Shown piece by piece: positions 10,122-19,812 of a stretch of 64,000 bases of DNA (its first letter is position 1; every line of letters begins with the position of its first letter). Under the pieces are notes generated by a model. It saw nothing but the letters and a program-made list of their open reading frames with translations. It had not been told where the DNA came from and ran no database searches. This stretch comes from Pseudomonas borbori (lineage in GTDB: Bacteria; Pseudomonadota; Gammaproteobacteria; Pseudomonadales; Pseudomonadaceae), in assembly GCF_900115555.1 (NCBI RefSeq), contig NZ_FOWX01000013.1, positions 95,008 to 159,007 of the forward strand, written 5' to 3'. Both the position numbers and the translations under genes were made by a program.

Positions 10122-11486
10122 ATGCCCGCATTCTTCGCCCCCCGCGCCCTGCTCGCCCACGGCTGGGCACACAACGTCCGCCTGGAAGTCAGCGCCTCCG
10201 GCAGCCTGGAAAGCATCAGCGTCGACGGCTCGGACGCCGGCGCCGAGCGCCTGCGCGGCCCGCTGCTGCCGGGCATGCCCAACCTGCATTCGCACGCCTT
10301 CCAGCGCGCCATGGCCGGCCTCGCCGAAGTGGCCGGCAACCCCAACGACAGCTTCTGGACCTGGCGCGAACTGATGTACCGCCTGGTCGGCCAGCTCAGC
10401 CCCGAACAGATCGAGGTCATCGCCCGCCAGCTGTATATCGAGATGCTCAAGGCCGGCTACACCTCGGTCGCCGAATTCCACTATGTGCACCATGACCCGC
10501 AGGGCCAGGCCTATGCCGATCCGGCCGAACTGGCCCTGCGCATCAGCCAGGCCGCCCTGGATGCCGGCATCGGCCTGACCCTGCTGCCGGTGCTCTACAG
10601 CCATTCCGGCTTCGGCGGTCAGCCGGCAAATCAGGGGCAGCGTCGCTTCATTCACAGCAGCGACAGCTACCTGGCCCTGCAGCAGCGCCTGCAGCCACTG
10701 CTCGAACAGCGCCCGGCGCAGCGCCTGGGCCTGTGTTTTCATTCGCTGCGCGCGGTCACCCCGCAACAGATCGAGACGGTGCTAGCCGCCGCCGACAGCG
10801 ACAGCCCGATCCATATCCATATCGCCGAACAGCAGAAGGAAGTCGACGACTGCCTGGCCTGGAGCGGCCGCCGCCCCCTGCAATGGCTGTACGAGCACGC
10901 GCCGGTGGATCAACGCTGGTGCCTGGTGCACGCCACCCATGCGCAGGCCGACGAAGTCAGCCTGATGGCGCGCAGTGGCGCCGTAGCCGGGCTGTGCCCG
11001 AGTACCGAGGCCAACCTCGGTGACGGCATCTTCCCGGCGGTGGATTTCCTCGCCCAGGGCGGGCGCCTGGGCATCGGTTCGGACAGCCACGTCTCGGTCA
11101 ACATGGCCGAAGAGCTGCGCTGGCTGGAATACGGCCAACGCCTGCGCGACCAGCGCCGCAACCGGCTCTACCGCAGCGATCAGCCGCTGATCGGCCGCAG
11201 CCTGTACGACGCGGCCCTGAGCGGCGGCGCCCAGGCGCTCGGCCAGTCGGTGGGGGTGCTGGCGCTCGGCAAGCGCGCCGACTGGCTGGTGCTCGATGGC
11301 GACGACCCTTACATCGCCACGGCCAGCGACGATGCCCTGCTGGGCCGCTGGCTGTTCGCCGGCAGCGAGCGACAGATCCGCGATGTCATGGTCGGCGGGC
11401 GCTGGGTGGTGCGTGACCGCCAGCATGCCGGAGAGCTGGAAAGCGCCCAGGCCTTCGCCCGGGTGCTGCGCGAACTGCTCGGTTAA
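10122..11486 (+). CDS. hutF: Formimidoylglutamate deiminase HutF
   Basis: Converts N-formimino-L-glutamate to N-formyl-L-glutamate and ammonia, the fourth step of the five-step route. The 454-residue amidohydrolase shows the metal motif NLHSHAFQRA, a central HIHIAEQQKEVDDC, HATHA, and GIGSDSHVSVN carrying the metal-binding Asp. The start MPAFFAPRALL at 10122 is chosen over an upstream in-frame ATG at 10083, which lies inside the operator. It is transcribed divergently from hutC and is therefore likely controlled by the same operator. Together with HutG it defines the deiminase-deformylase branch. Confidence 0.94.
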   Translation: MPAFFAPRALLAHGWAHNVRLEVSASGSLESISVDGSDAGAERLRGPLLPGMPNLHSHAFQRAMAGLAEVAGNPNDSFWTWRELMYRLVGQLSPEQIEVIARQLYIEMLKAGYTSVAEFHYVHHDPQGQAYADPAELALRISQAALDAGIGLTLLPVLYSHSGFGGQPANQGQRRFIHSSDSYLALQQRLQPLLEQRPAQRLGLCFHSLRAVTPQQIETVLAAADSDSPIHIHIAEQQKEVDDCLAWSGRRPLQWLYEHAPVDQRWCLVHATHAQADEVSLMARSGAVAGLCPSTEANLGDGIFPAVDFLAQGGRLGIGSDSHVSVNMAEELRWLEYGQRLRDQRRNRLYRSDQPLIGRSLYDAALSGGAQALGQSVGVLALGKRADWLVLDGDDPYIATASDDALLGRWLFAGSERQIRDVMVGGRWVVRDRQHAGELESAQAFARVLRELLG

Positions 11487-11536
11487 CCGCATCAGCAACC
11501 TGGCAGCGACGTTGGTCCGCGCACACGCCAACCCCG

Positions 11537-11612
11537 TAGCCCAGATAAGCGCCAGCGCAATCCGGGAGCGGCTTTTCAGGCGCCAGACTTCCCCCGGATT
11601 GCATCCGGGCTA
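11537..11612. repeat. REP-like inverted repeat between hutF and blc
   Basis: Outer arms TAGCCC/GGGCTA flank inner arms GCAATCCGGG (11557-11566) and CCCGGATTGC (11593-11602). GCCCGGAT-type stem-loops of this kind are common in Pseudomonas intergenic regions. It lies between two convergent genes, where it could act as a terminator or mRNA-stabilising structure. Confidence 0.65.
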
Positions 11613-11663
11613 AAAAACGCTCTTTGGGTTTAAGTGAACGGCATTGCCCTGGCGGGGCATATT

Positions 11664-12224
11664 TCAGGGAGGGGGCAGTTTGTCGTCTGGCGTGCGCCAG
11701 ATCAGCGCATCGGTGTCGTAGCCTTGGCCACGCGCGACTTCCAGCAACTTGTCGAGCAGGGCCGGCGCTACGTGCGGGGTACGCGCCAGCAACCACAGGT
11801 AGTCGCGGTTCGGGTGGCCGACCAGCGCAGTCTGGTAATCGTCATCCAAATAAAGCACCCAATACTCGCCCTTGGCGACGCCCGGCAGCAGGCGGCTGAA
11901 CCAGTTATCGAAGCGCACCCACAGCTTGTCAGTCTTGCCCGCCAGCTGCGGCACGGCCTGCCCCTTGGCCTCCTGCCACTCACCCTCGAGGGTGCGACAA
12001 CGATTGGTCACCTCGACACGGCTATCGTCCTGCAGATCATAACGCGCCTCGGATTGCGCGCAGTTTCGCTGGAAGAACATCGGCAGTCGCGCCAGCTCGT
12101 ACCAGGTGCCCTGATAACGCTGCAGATCGACCTGGTCGACGGTTGTCGGCGGCACTACCCCGGTACCGGAGTTGGCGCAACCTGCCAGCACTGCAACGGC
12201 TAACAGCCCCGCAAATACACGCAT
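11664..12224 (-). CDS. blc: Lipocalin Blc, outer-membrane lipoprotein
   Basis: A 186-residue bacterial lipocalin. The N-terminus is a lipoprotein signal peptide with lipobox LAGC. The lipocalin signature GTWYELARLPMFFQ follows about 25 residues after it, then an eight-strand barrel pattern, with a late NRDYLWLLARTPH motif typical of Blc. Members bind fatty acids or lysophospholipids at the outer membrane. The ATG at 12224 is preferred to a GTG at 12230 because AAGGAG sits five bases before it. It follows a second small lipoprotein gene by nine bases, so the two are probably cotranscribed. Confidence 0.92.
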   Translation of the reverse strand: MRVFAGLLAVAVLAGCANSGTGVVPPTTVDQVDLQRYQGTWYELARLPMFFQRNCAQSEARYDLQDDSRVEVTNRCRTLEGEWQEAKGQAVPQLAGKTDKLWVRFDNWFSRLLPGVAKGEYWVLYLDDDYQTALVGHPNRDYLWLLARTPHVAPALLDKLLEVARGQGYDTDALIWRTPDDKLPPP

Positions 12225-12233
12225 TGCCACTCC

Positions 12234-12488
12234 TTACTTCAGACCCTTGCCCGAGAACATCACCACCTGGTCGCCGGCGTACTGCACGCTGATGAAACTC
12301 TGCTCGTCGCCCCAGGTGCAGCTGGTGATGCCCAAGGCGCCCGCGCACTCGCTGGGCGCGCCGAGCAACTGTTCGACCTCTGGCTTGCTCATCCCGGCCC
12401 TGAGCTTGGAATAATTGTCCTGATTGACCTTGCTGCAGGCAGCCAGCAGCAGACAACACAACAGCACGGCGAAATAGCGCAACGACAT
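12234..12488 (-). CDS. Small lipoprotein, DUF3862/SmpA-OmlA-like
   Basis: An 84-residue lipoprotein: hydrophobic leader ending in lipobox LAAC, then NYSKLRAGMSKPEVEQLLGAPSEC. The pattern G-M-s-x-x-E-V-x-x-L-L-G-x-P is the core of the SmpA/OmlA-type two-layer fold (also found in DUF3862 proteins and beta-lactamase-inhibitor-like domains). Two further cysteines could pair in the periplasm. The function of this member is unknown. It sits directly upstream of blc in the same direction, consistent with one transcript of two envelope lipoproteins. Confidence 0.82.
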   Translation of the reverse strand: MSLRYFAVLLCCLLLAACSKVNQDNYSKLRAGMSKPEVEQLLGAPSECAGALGITSCTWGDEQSFISVQYAGDQVVMFSGKGLK

Positions 12489-12546
12489 GGCGCGGGCTCC
12501 AGAATTGAAAGGGGGAACAAACTAGCAGCAGTTGCCCGATTGGACG

Positions 12547-13149
12547 TCAGAAACGCGAGCCGGGTTCCTGCAGGAAGGCCAACTCTTGCGCGGTCGAGGG
12601 CCGACCAAGCGCGGCATTGCGATGGGGAAAGCGCGCGAACCGGGCAATCACCTGGCGATGCCGCTCGGCGTAGTCCAGGTAATTGGCAAACAGGGGTTTT
12701 TCGCTGTCCGCGGCGACGGACAACAGGCGGGTGAAGCGGCGCACCGCCTCGTCCTGCAGGAGCAGATCCTCGGCGTGCTCCAGCACCAGGTAAATGAACA
12801 CCCGCTGCAGCGGCGTCAGCGCCTCTTCCCGTTCCTCGTCCAGCCCGGCGAGCACCAGTTGCCGGGCTCGCTCGTCACCGGCGAAGGCCCGCGGGCTGTC
12901 GCGAAAAATCATCCGCGGCAACTGGTCCAGCAGCAGGATCAGCGCCAGCCAGCCGTGCGGCGAATCCGTCCAGGCATCCAGCTCGCCGGCCAGCGCCTGC
13001 GCCACCAGCCCGCCAAAGCGCTCACGCGCCTCGGCATCCTGGCTGTCCTGCTTGCCAAACCACAGCGCGGAACGCGCCGCAGCCACCTCGGCAGCCGTTG
13101 TCCCGCTACCGAACCACCAGTCGAGCAAGGGCTGCCACGGTTTGTTCAT
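12547..13149 (-). CDS. DUF924 family protein
   Basis: A 200-residue helical protein matching the DUF924 (TPR-like) family: the segment LILLLDQLPRMIFRDSPRAFAGDERA and the late YAERHRQVIARFARFPHRNAALGR are the family's most conserved stretches. The biochemical role of this family is unknown to me. The gene begins three bases after the fbp stop, so it is cotranscribed with fructose-1,6-bisphosphatase; this adjacency is the only contextual hint. No signal peptide, so cytoplasmic. Confidence 0.88.
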   Translation of the reverse strand: MNKPWQPLLDWWFGSGTTAAEVAAARSALWFGKQDSQDAEARERFGGLVAQALAGELDAWTDSPHGWLALILLLDQLPRMIFRDSPRAFAGDERARQLVLAGLDEEREEALTPLQRVFIYLVLEHAEDLLLQDEAVRRFTRLLSVAADSEKPLFANYLDYAERHRQVIARFARFPHRNAALGRPSTAQELAFLQEPGSRF

Positions 13150-13152
13150 GGC

Positions 13153-14160
13153 TCACTCCTGGTGGTAGGCGGTCACGCGCTCGACTTCTTCCTTGGAGCC
13201 AAGAAAGACCGCCACACGCTGGTGCAGGGAGGTTGGCTGGATATCGAGAATGCGCTGGCTGCCATTGGTCGCAGCGCCTCCCGCCTGTTCGATGATGAAG
13301 GACATCGGATTGGCTTCGTACATCAAGCGCAGCTTGCCCGGTTTTTCCGGCTCGCGGCTGTCGCGCGGGTACATGAACAGACCGCCCCGGGTGAGGATGC
13401 GGTGCACGTCGGCAACCATGGAGGCGATCCAGCGCATGTTGTAGTTCTTTTCCAGCGGCCCGGTCTCGCCGGCCAGCAACTCGCCGACATAACGCTGCAC
13501 CGGTGCTTCCCAGTGGCGCTGGTTGGACATGTTGATGGCGAATTCCTGGGTGGTTTCCGGCACCCGGATGTCGTCGTGGGTCAGGACGAAGCTGCCCAGC
13601 TCGCGGTCCAGGGTGAAACCCTTGACGCCATTGCCCAGGGTCAGCAGCAGCATGGTCTGCGGGCCGTAGATCGCATAACCGGCGGCGACTTGCTCGGTAC
13701 CGGGCTGGAGGAAGGCCTCCTCGCCGAGATCACCGCATTCGCCATTACGGTCGGGGCAGCGCAATACCGAGAAGATGGTGCCGACCGAGACGTTGACGTC
13801 GATGTTGGAAGAGCCGTCCAGCGGGTCGAATACCAGCAGGTAGGCGCCTTTCGGGTAGCGCCCGGGAATCTGGTAGGCGTTGTCCATTTCTTCCGAGGCC
13901 ATGCCGGCCAGGTGACCGCCCCACTCGTTGGCCTCCAGGAGGATCTCGTTGGACAGCACATCGAGCTTCTTCTGCACTTCGCCCTGCACGTTCTCGGTTT
14001 CCATGCTGCCGAGCACGCCACCCAGGGCACCCTTGGACACCTGATGGCTGATGGCCTTGCAGGCCCGTGCCACCACTTCGATAAGGAAACGCAGATCGGC
14101 GGGAGTGTTATGGCTGCGGGTCTGTTCGATCAGATAGCGGCTCAGGGTAACGCGGGACAT
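13153..14160 (-). CDS. fbp: Fructose-1,6-bisphosphatase class I
   Basis: Hydrolyses fructose-1,6-bisphosphate to fructose-6-phosphate in gluconeogenesis. The 335-residue protein contains the metal-binding core [14 protein letters not shown] around residue 115 and the late [14 protein letters not shown] segment, both typical of class I enzymes. The N-terminus [13 protein letters not shown] fits the family. Pseudomonads rely on the Entner-Doudoroff pathway and need this enzyme to regenerate hexose phosphates. It is the first gene of a unit with the DUF924 gene. Confidence 0.96.
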   Translation of the reverse strand: MSRVTLSRYLIEQTRSHNTPADLRFLIEVVARACKAISHQVSKGALGGVLGSMETENVQGEVQKKLDVLSNEILLEANEWGGHLAGMASEEMDNAYQIPGRYPKGAYLLVFDPLDGSSNIDVNVSVGTIFSVLRCPDRNGECGDLGEEAFLQPGTEQVAAGYAIYGPQTMLLLTLGNGVKGFTLDRELGSFVLTHDDIRVPETTQEFAINMSNQRHWEAPVQRYVGELLAGETGPLEKNYNMRWIASMVADVHRILTRGGLFMYPRDSREPEKPGKLRLMYEANPMSFIIEQAGGAATNGSQRILDIQPTSLHQRVAVFLGSKEEVERVTAYHQE

Positions 14161-14468
14161 GGATGGCTCCGGGAAGGAAAGAAATCGTGCGCAGTTTAAC
14201 CCTTTACAGGCCGCAGCGCCTCCGCCCCGGGATGGGTGGAGCGCACAAGCCGGTATTCGGGGCGCTCAGCAATTGCGAAAACAGCCAACGCCAACGCAAG
14301 AGCGACTCCAAGCGTTCGCGGCAAGGCACGCAGACAGACAGCCCCTGCAGCAGCCAAACCGCACTGGCCACCGGCAAGGAAAACCGACCAGCCGGCAGAT
14401 GTTGGTTCACAAATCCGCCAAGGCCGCTATCATCGCCCGCCGCCCAGCCATTACGCGCCCGTAGCCCC
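14161..14468. other. Intergenic region fbp / cysteine-cluster gene
   Basis: A divergent intergenic stretch of 308 bases. It must contain the promoters of fbp (leftward) and of the cysteine-cluster gene (rightward). I see no RNA gene, no strong palindrome and no convincing -35/-10 pair; the open frames crossing it have no coding character I trust. Confidence 0.5.
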
Positions 14469-14870
14469 ATGAAGAACAACCTGATCGCCGCCGCCGAACT
14501 CGACCGCCTGGACACCTGGGCCAAATACACCAGCGACATGTGCCACAGCTGCATGTCCAGCTGCTGCACGCTGCCGGTCGAGGTGCGCATCGGCGACCTG
14601 ATCCGCATCGGCGTGGTCGACGACTTCGAGCGCGGCGATCCGCCGAAGAATATCGCCAAGCGCCTGCAGAAAGAGGGCATCGTCGAGCGTTTCAACCAGA
14701 AGTCGGGGATCTTCACCCTGATTCGCATGAGCAACAACGACTGCCTGTACCTGGACCGCAAGACGCGCCTGTGCACCATCTACGACAAGCGCCCGGACAC
14801 CTGCCGCAACCATCCGAAGGTCGGCCCGCGCCCCGGCTACTGCGCGTACAAGCCCAAAGCGCTGAGCTGA
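14469..14870 (+). CDS. YkgJ-family cysteine cluster protein
   Basis: A 133-residue protein with the conserved cysteine pattern of the YkgJ/UPF0153 family, thought to bind a zinc ion or iron-sulphur cluster: CHSCMSSCC near residue 27, then CLYL, CTIYDKRPDTCRNHP and a terminal Cys. Function unknown. The start MKNNLIAAAELDRL is taken at the ATG at 14469; a longer frame from 14163 would cover the intergenic region and lacks family similarity. It is convergent with the DUF3999 gene, eight bases away. Confidence 0.85.
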   Translation: MKNNLIAAAELDRLDTWAKYTSDMCHSCMSSCCTLPVEVRIGDLIRIGVVDDFERGDPPKNIAKRLQKEGIVERFNQKSGIFTLIRMSNNDCLYLDRKTRLCTIYDKRPDTCRNHPKVGPRPGYCAYKPKALS

Positions 14871-14878
14871 AGCACGCC

Positions 14879-16237
14879 TCAGGATGCGCTGGGTCTGGCG
14901 CGCAACAGGCTCCAGGCCATCAGCAGCAGCAGGCCGACCCCGGCGAGCAACACGGCCCACAGCCCCAGGCGCTGCCAGTCCCGGCCTGGCGCCTGCCCGG
15001 TGCCTGCAGTTGCCTCGAGCAGGGGCGCCGCGGTCGCCACGCCCAGGGCTGCCAAACGCTGATCGTCGTAGCCGGGTATCAGGGTGCTCAGCGGCAGGTT
15101 CGCCGCGCTGCCCGTCGCCTTGCCGGTGGCCAGCACATAGGGCGGTGCGCCGCGGGCGAGGAACACCAGCTGGGTCGCGCGGATGCCGACCCGGATGCTC
15201 GGCGCGGCACTGCCCAGGCCGCCGCCGCGCTCATCCACCCGCAGGCGTAACTGCTGCACTGGCACGCCGTGCAGCTCCAGCTCATCCTGCAGCACCTCCT
15301 GGCCATCCTGCGGCAGACGGTAGAGCAGGCCGCGCGCCAGTGGCTGCCACTGCACCTTGCCCTCGCGCCGACCCGTGACGCTCACCGGCGCCAGGGTGTT
15401 GGCCTCGGCCAGTTCGACCCGCACACGCTGCAGCGGCAGCGCCAGGGGCAGGTCCCAGCGGTACTCGCCGGCCTTGGCGCTGCTCGGCGACAGATCAGCC
15501 GACCAGCTCAGGGCCGCCGGCCTGTCGCCGCCGCCACTCAGCAGCCGCGCGGACAACAGCTGCGGCGCTTGCCGGGGACTGCTCCAGAGCAGGCGCAGGT
15601 AACGCGCTGACTGGCCCGGCAGGCGCACTTCGCGCTGATCGATGCGCTCGTCGGCAAACGACAGTCGGGCAATCTGCCCTTCGCCCCAGGCCCGCCAGTG
15701 CTGCAGGTCATCGCTGGCCTCGATGCTGAAACGCTGGAAGCCTTCGCGCTCGGCGCTCCAATCGAGAATCAGTTGGTGCAGCGGCGCCTCTATGCCGCTG
15801 GTGTCGAGCAACCAGCCGCGCAGCACCTCTTCAGCGGCATGCGGCGCATCGTCGTCCAGCACCTCGACCAGGGTGCCGCCGCTGCTGCGCCGCACCCGCA
15901 CGCCGGGGCTCTGCTCGGCATGCAGCGGGCCACGCAGGGGGAACCACTTCACCGCGCTGTCCTGTTGCGTCTCGCGCTCGCGGGCACCGCCCTGGATCAG
16001 GGCATAGGCCTGCGCCTCGCCATCGCCGTTGAACACCCGCAGGTCACGCAGGTCGGCGTGACGCGCGGCCAGATGCACGGCCATCGGCAGTTCCAGGCGA
16101 TACCAGGGGCCCTCGCCACTCAGGCTCAGCGGCACCTGGACGGCATAGTCACCGAGGTTTTCCTGCCCCAGCGCCAGCGGCGCAACCAGGGCCAGCCACG
16201 CCAACAGCCAGCCACGCACACCGATCAACCCACTCAT
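14879..16237 (-). CDS. DUF3999 family membrane-anchored protein
   Basis: A 452-residue protein with an N-terminal signal sequence (WLLAWLALVAPLALGQ), a long beta-rich extracytoplasmic part and one C-terminal transmembrane helix (LGLWAVLLAGVGLLLLMAW) followed by a basic tail. It matches the DUF3999 family as I remember it. Function unknown. Its ATG overlaps the stop of the DUF2339 gene by four bases (16234-16237), so the two proteins are made in coordination and probably form one envelope complex; that partnership is inference from the coupling. Confidence 0.85.
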   Translation of the reverse strand: MSGLIGVRGWLLAWLALVAPLALGQENLGDYAVQVPLSLSGEGPWYRLELPMAVHLAARHADLRDLRVFNGDGEAQAYALIQGGARERETQQDSAVKWFPLRGPLHAEQSPGVRVRRSSGGTLVEVLDDDAPHAAEEVLRGWLLDTSGIEAPLHQLILDWSAEREGFQRFSIEASDDLQHWRAWGEGQIARLSFADERIDQREVRLPGQSARYLRLLWSSPRQAPQLLSARLLSGGGDRPAALSWSADLSPSSAKAGEYRWDLPLALPLQRVRVELAEANTLAPVSVTGRREGKVQWQPLARGLLYRLPQDGQEVLQDELELHGVPVQQLRLRVDERGGGLGSAAPSIRVGIRATQLVFLARGAPPYVLATGKATGSAANLPLSTLIPGYDDQRLAALGVATAAPLLEATAGTGQAPGRDWQRLGLWAVLLAGVGLLLLMAWSLLRARPSAS

Positions 16238-19200
16238 GCCTGCACCTGCTCAGTTGCGGGCGCCGACTGCCGGGGCGGCAGCGGCGCGAAATAGCCGACG
16301 ATCAACAGCAACACGCCCACGCCGATAAAGGAGACGATGCGCTCCAGGCCGTCCTGGTTGCCCAGCTCGACGAAGAATAGCTTGGCCACCACCACGCCGA
16401 TCAGGGCCGCGCCGACCAGCCACAGCTCGCGCCGGCCACGCAGGTGGCCGACGATCATCAGCGGCAGGGCGATCAGGGTCCAGACGATGGACAAGCCCGC
16501 CTGCACCAGCATCGACTCGAGCAGCGCCTGCAGCTGGTAGGGCACCCCGCCCCAATGGTGGGCCGCACGCAACACCGCCGCCGTCAGCAGGGCAAACAGC
16601 GAAACGCCGGCCAGCAGCTGGGGCAACTGGCCGCGCAGCACAGTTGCCAGACCGAGTTGCGCCAGGGCGCTGCGCAGCCACTGGAAAAGCGCGAACAGGC
16701 TGATCAGCAAACCCAGCTCCAGCGGGTTGAGCAGAGGCAGATAAGGCAAAGGCTCGGCGGCGCCATCGCTGGCGATATTGGCCAGCCAGAACCAGGCCAG
16801 CATCGACAGCGCCAGCGGCGTCGCGGCCCACAGGCGGTACTCGCGTGGATAGGCCGCTACCGGCCAGGGCCACTGCCGCGGCGCCGCCATCAGCAGCAGA
16901 TACAGGCTCGGCAGCAGCGCCCAACCCAGCCAGCGCCAGGCGTTGTAGTGCTGCGCCAGCAGATAAAGCAGGTAGCGCAGTTCCAGAGCCAGCACCCCGA
17001 GGATCAGCCAGCAGCCCAGCACATGGGCGGCGCTCAGCGCCCCGGCCGGCAGCAGATCGCCCAGGCGCCGCAGCGCCAGCAGATGCACGGCCAGCAGCGC
17101 GCCCCAGCCGAGCCAGCCGAAGTCCGCCAGCGGGTGATACTCGAGGTGCCAGGCGGACAGCAGGATGACCGCGGCCACCGGCACCAACAATGTGCACAAC
17201 AGCGCCATGGCCCGCCACTGCACCCGCACGGCAACCAGCAGCCACAGCGCCACACTCAGGGCCGCGCCCAGCAGCAACAGCGGCGCCTGCAGCGCGGGCG
17301 CGGCGAGGCGGAGGATTTCGCCGGCCAGGCTCAGCGCCCACCAGCCACCGCCCCAGACCAGCAACAGCTGCGACAAGCGCTGCAGACTCAAGGCTGGCAG
17401 CGCACTGCCCTGCTCGCGACGCGCCACCCGCTGCAGGCACCAGGCGCCGATCAGGGCGGCGATGGCCAGCACCGCCGGGGTCCAGAACCCGGCATGGGCC
17501 AGCGGGCGCAGGCCTTCGCTGCCGAGCGGGGCGAACAGCAGCGGACTGGCGACCAGGAAGGACAGGCCGCCGAACACCTGCAGCAACAGGCCGAAGACGA
17601 AACCGGCGCACTGCTGCAACTGCAGGCTGAGCCAGACGATCAACAAGCCGCTAGCGCCCCAGACCGCGCTGGCACTCTGCCAGGGCAGGACGAACAGCAC
17701 CGCCAGATTGACGAACAGCAGGCCGATCAGCAGGACCGCCGACAGCCCGCGCATCAGCCGCCTATCGCGGCTGACCTGGCGATCGCACGCCGCCAGCAAC
17801 ATGCCGCCGATCAGCGCCAGGCCGATCAGCGAGGCGCTCAGCAAGCCTCGCCAACCGGCGCCATACGCCCCGGAGCCGATGCCCGAGGCCGCATCCAACT
17901 GCAACAGGAACAGCGCACCGCCGAGCAACTGCACGGCAAAGGCGCTGAACAGGAAAGTCCGCGACTGCAGGCGCAGACCGATGAACAGGGTGACCAGCCC
18001 GGCCAGGGCCCAGCTGATCGCCGTGGCCTCGGCGTTGAAACACAACGGCGCAAGCAGGTAGAGAAACGCCAAACCGGCGCAGGCCAACACCGGCAAGCCG
18101 CGCCGCTCCCAGGCCGAGGTCTGCTCTTCACCCGCCTGGCGCAGCCTGTAGAAACTGAACAGCAAGGCCGCGCCGAGCATCAGCGCACCCAGCGCCGGGC
18201 CGGCCAGCAGGCTGTCCGACCCTGGGCGCAGCTCGCCGAGGAAGGCCAGCGCCGCGCCCGCCTGCAACAACAGGGCAAAGGCGCGGGCCAGGCGGCGCCC
18301 TTGACGCAACCCCAGCCAGAAGATACCGGCCCCTTCCACCGCCCAGGCGGCCGAGGTCCAGCGCGCATCCAGGCCCAGGGGAATCGTCAGGCTGGCGAAC
18401 ACCACCCCCAGTGCCAGGCAGGTTTCCACCAGCAGCAGGGCGCGGCCTTCCGTACGCCTGGCCAGCAGCAGCGCCAGGCCCATATAGAACAAGCCCAGCG
18501 CCAGCGCGCTGAAGGCGGCGGCGAACTCGAGGTGCTGCACCAGGGCGAACTGCAGGCCGAAGCCCACCAGCGGCGGACCGAACAACGTGGTCGCATCGAC
18601 ATAATCGCCCTGGCGCGCCGCCCAGCGCAGCCGTTCAGCGCGACCCTCGGGCGCCGCTCCGGCCTCGCCCAGCTTGCGCCGGGCGAACAACAAGCCGATG
18701 GCCACGTACATCAGCAAGAACAGCAACAGGAACGGTTCGGTGCTGCCCAGCAATTCCGGGGTGTAGGAACGCAGGCCCCAGGCGAAACCGATGCCGAAGG
18801 TGCCGACGAAGCCGATCAGGTTGAGCAGGCGCCAGGTCTTGAACCAGGCGATGGCCAGGATGGCGCCGTTGAGCAGGACAAAATAGCTGAACAGCGCGAC
18901 ATGGTTGCCGCTGCCGGTCGAGGTCAGGATAGGCGCGGCAAAGCCGCCGAGCGCAGCCGCGGCCGCCAGCCCCAGGGCGTTCTGCGTCACCGCCAGAATC
19001 GCCGAGCAGAGGGTCACCAGCAACAGCAGGGCGAACGCCTGCGCCGGCGCGAGCAGCGGATGCAGGCGCATCGCGGCGAAGATCGTCAAGTACAACACGG
19101 CAATGCCCGCACCCTGCAACATCAGGCCGTAGTTCGGGTTGCGCAGGCGCAACCACCAGCCCAGGCCGAGCAAGGCGATGGCACTGGCCGCAACCCCGGC

Positions 19201-19812
19201 GTAACGCAGTTGCAGCGGCACCACCATGCCTTCGGTGGCGTAGCGCAGGAGGAAGGCCAGGCCGAGAAACAGCAGCAGCACGCCGACGCGCAGCACCGTA
19301 TTGCCACCGAACAGCCAGGCGCGGGCCCGGGCGATGGCGCGTTCGAGCAGCGAAGGTTCGCGTGGCTTTGCCTGCCTGCGCGGAGCGGGCGCGGCACCTG
19401 GTTGCTCCGCCGCCCGGGTCCATGCGTCGCGACTGCCCGGCGCAGGCTCGGGTTCGGCTTGCGCGAGAATCTCCGGCGGCAGCTCCCAGGTCAGTTCCGC
19501 CTCGGCTGCAGCCTCGGCGGCAACGGGCGCCATCTCGGCCGCCGCCGCCCCGGCCGCTGGCGTCTCATCCGCCGCCGCAGACTGCGCCTCGACCTTGAGC
19601 AGCCGCGCATGGATGGCCTGGGTACCCTGCTCGAAGCGCTCGCCAAGGCTTTTCAGCTGCTTCGCCAGCTCGGCGTTGCGTGCTTGCAGTTCCCTGAGCT
19701 TGAGCGCCTGGGCCACAGCCAGGCCGACCAAGCCAGCCAACAGCGCACCCGTCAGCGACTCCGCAACCAGAGCCCCCAGCACCAGCCCGACCAGCATGAA
19801 GATCCATTGCAT
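16234..19812 (-). CDS. DUF2339 large polytopic membrane protein
   Basis: A 1192-residue protein. After a first hydrophobic segment (residues 1-30) comes a short coiled-coil region (RELQARNAELAKQLKSLGERF), an alanine- and proline-rich linker, and then from about residue 170 more than twenty closely spaced hydrophobic segments to the end. This architecture is that of DUF2339 proteins. No catalytic motif is evident and the function is unknown. The start is set at MQWIFMLVG (ATG at 19812); an in-frame TTG at 19827 is possible. It is translationally coupled to the DUF3999 gene. The complementary strand carries a spurious open frame of similar length, a consequence of the high G+C content. Confidence 0.87.
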   Translation of the reverse strand: MQWIFMLVGLVLGALVAESLTGALLAGLVGLAVAQALKLRELQARNAELAKQLKSLGERFEQGTQAIHARLLKVEAQSAAADETPAAGAAAAEMAPVAAEAAAEAELTWELPPEILAQAEPEPAPGSRDAWTRAAEQPGAAPAPRRQAKPREPSLLERAIARARAWLFGGNTVLRVGVLLLFLGLAFLLRYATEGMVVPLQLRYAGVAASAIALLGLGWWLRLRNPNYGLMLQGAGIAVLYLTIFAAMRLHPLLAPAQAFALLLLVTLCSAILAVTQNALGLAAAAALGGFAAPILTSTGSGNHVALFSYFVLLNGAILAIAWFKTWRLLNLIGFVGTFGIGFAWGLRSYTPELLGSTEPFLLLFLLMYVAIGLLFARRKLGEAGAAPEGRAERLRWAARQGDYVDATTLFGPPLVGFGLQFALVQHLEFAAAFSALALGLFYMGLALLLARRTEGRALLLVETCLALGVVFASLTIPLGLDARWTSAAWAVEGAGIFWLGLRQGRRLARAFALLLQAGAALAFLGELRPGSDSLLAGPALGALMLGAALLFSFYRLRQAGEEQTSAWERRGLPVLACAGLAFLYLLAPLCFNAEATAISWALAGLVTLFIGLRLQSRTFLFSAFAVQLLGGALFLLQLDAASGIGSGAYGAGWRGLLSASLIGLALIGGMLLAACDRQVSRDRRLMRGLSAVLLIGLLFVNLAVLFVLPWQSASAVWGASGLLIVWLSLQLQQCAGFVFGLLLQVFGGLSFLVASPLLFAPLGSEGLRPLAHAGFWTPAVLAIAALIGAWCLQRVARREQGSALPALSLQRLSQLLLVWGGGWWALSLAGEILRLAAPALQAPLLLLGAALSVALWLLVAVRVQWRAMALLCTLLVPVAAVILLSAWHLEYHPLADFGWLGWGALLAVHLLALRRLGDLLPAGALSAAHVLGCWLILGVLALELRYLLYLLAQHYNAWRWLGWALLPSLYLLLMAAPRQWPWPVAAYPREYRLWAATPLALSMLAWFWLANIASDGAAEPLPYLPLLNPLELGLLISLFALFQWLRSALAQLGLATVLRGQLPQLLAGVSLFALLTAAVLRAAHHWGGVPYQLQALLESMLVQAGLSIVWTLIALPLMIVGHLRGRRELWLVGAALIGVVVAKLFFVELGNQDGLERIVSFIGVGVLLLIVGYFAPLPPRQSAPATEQVQA

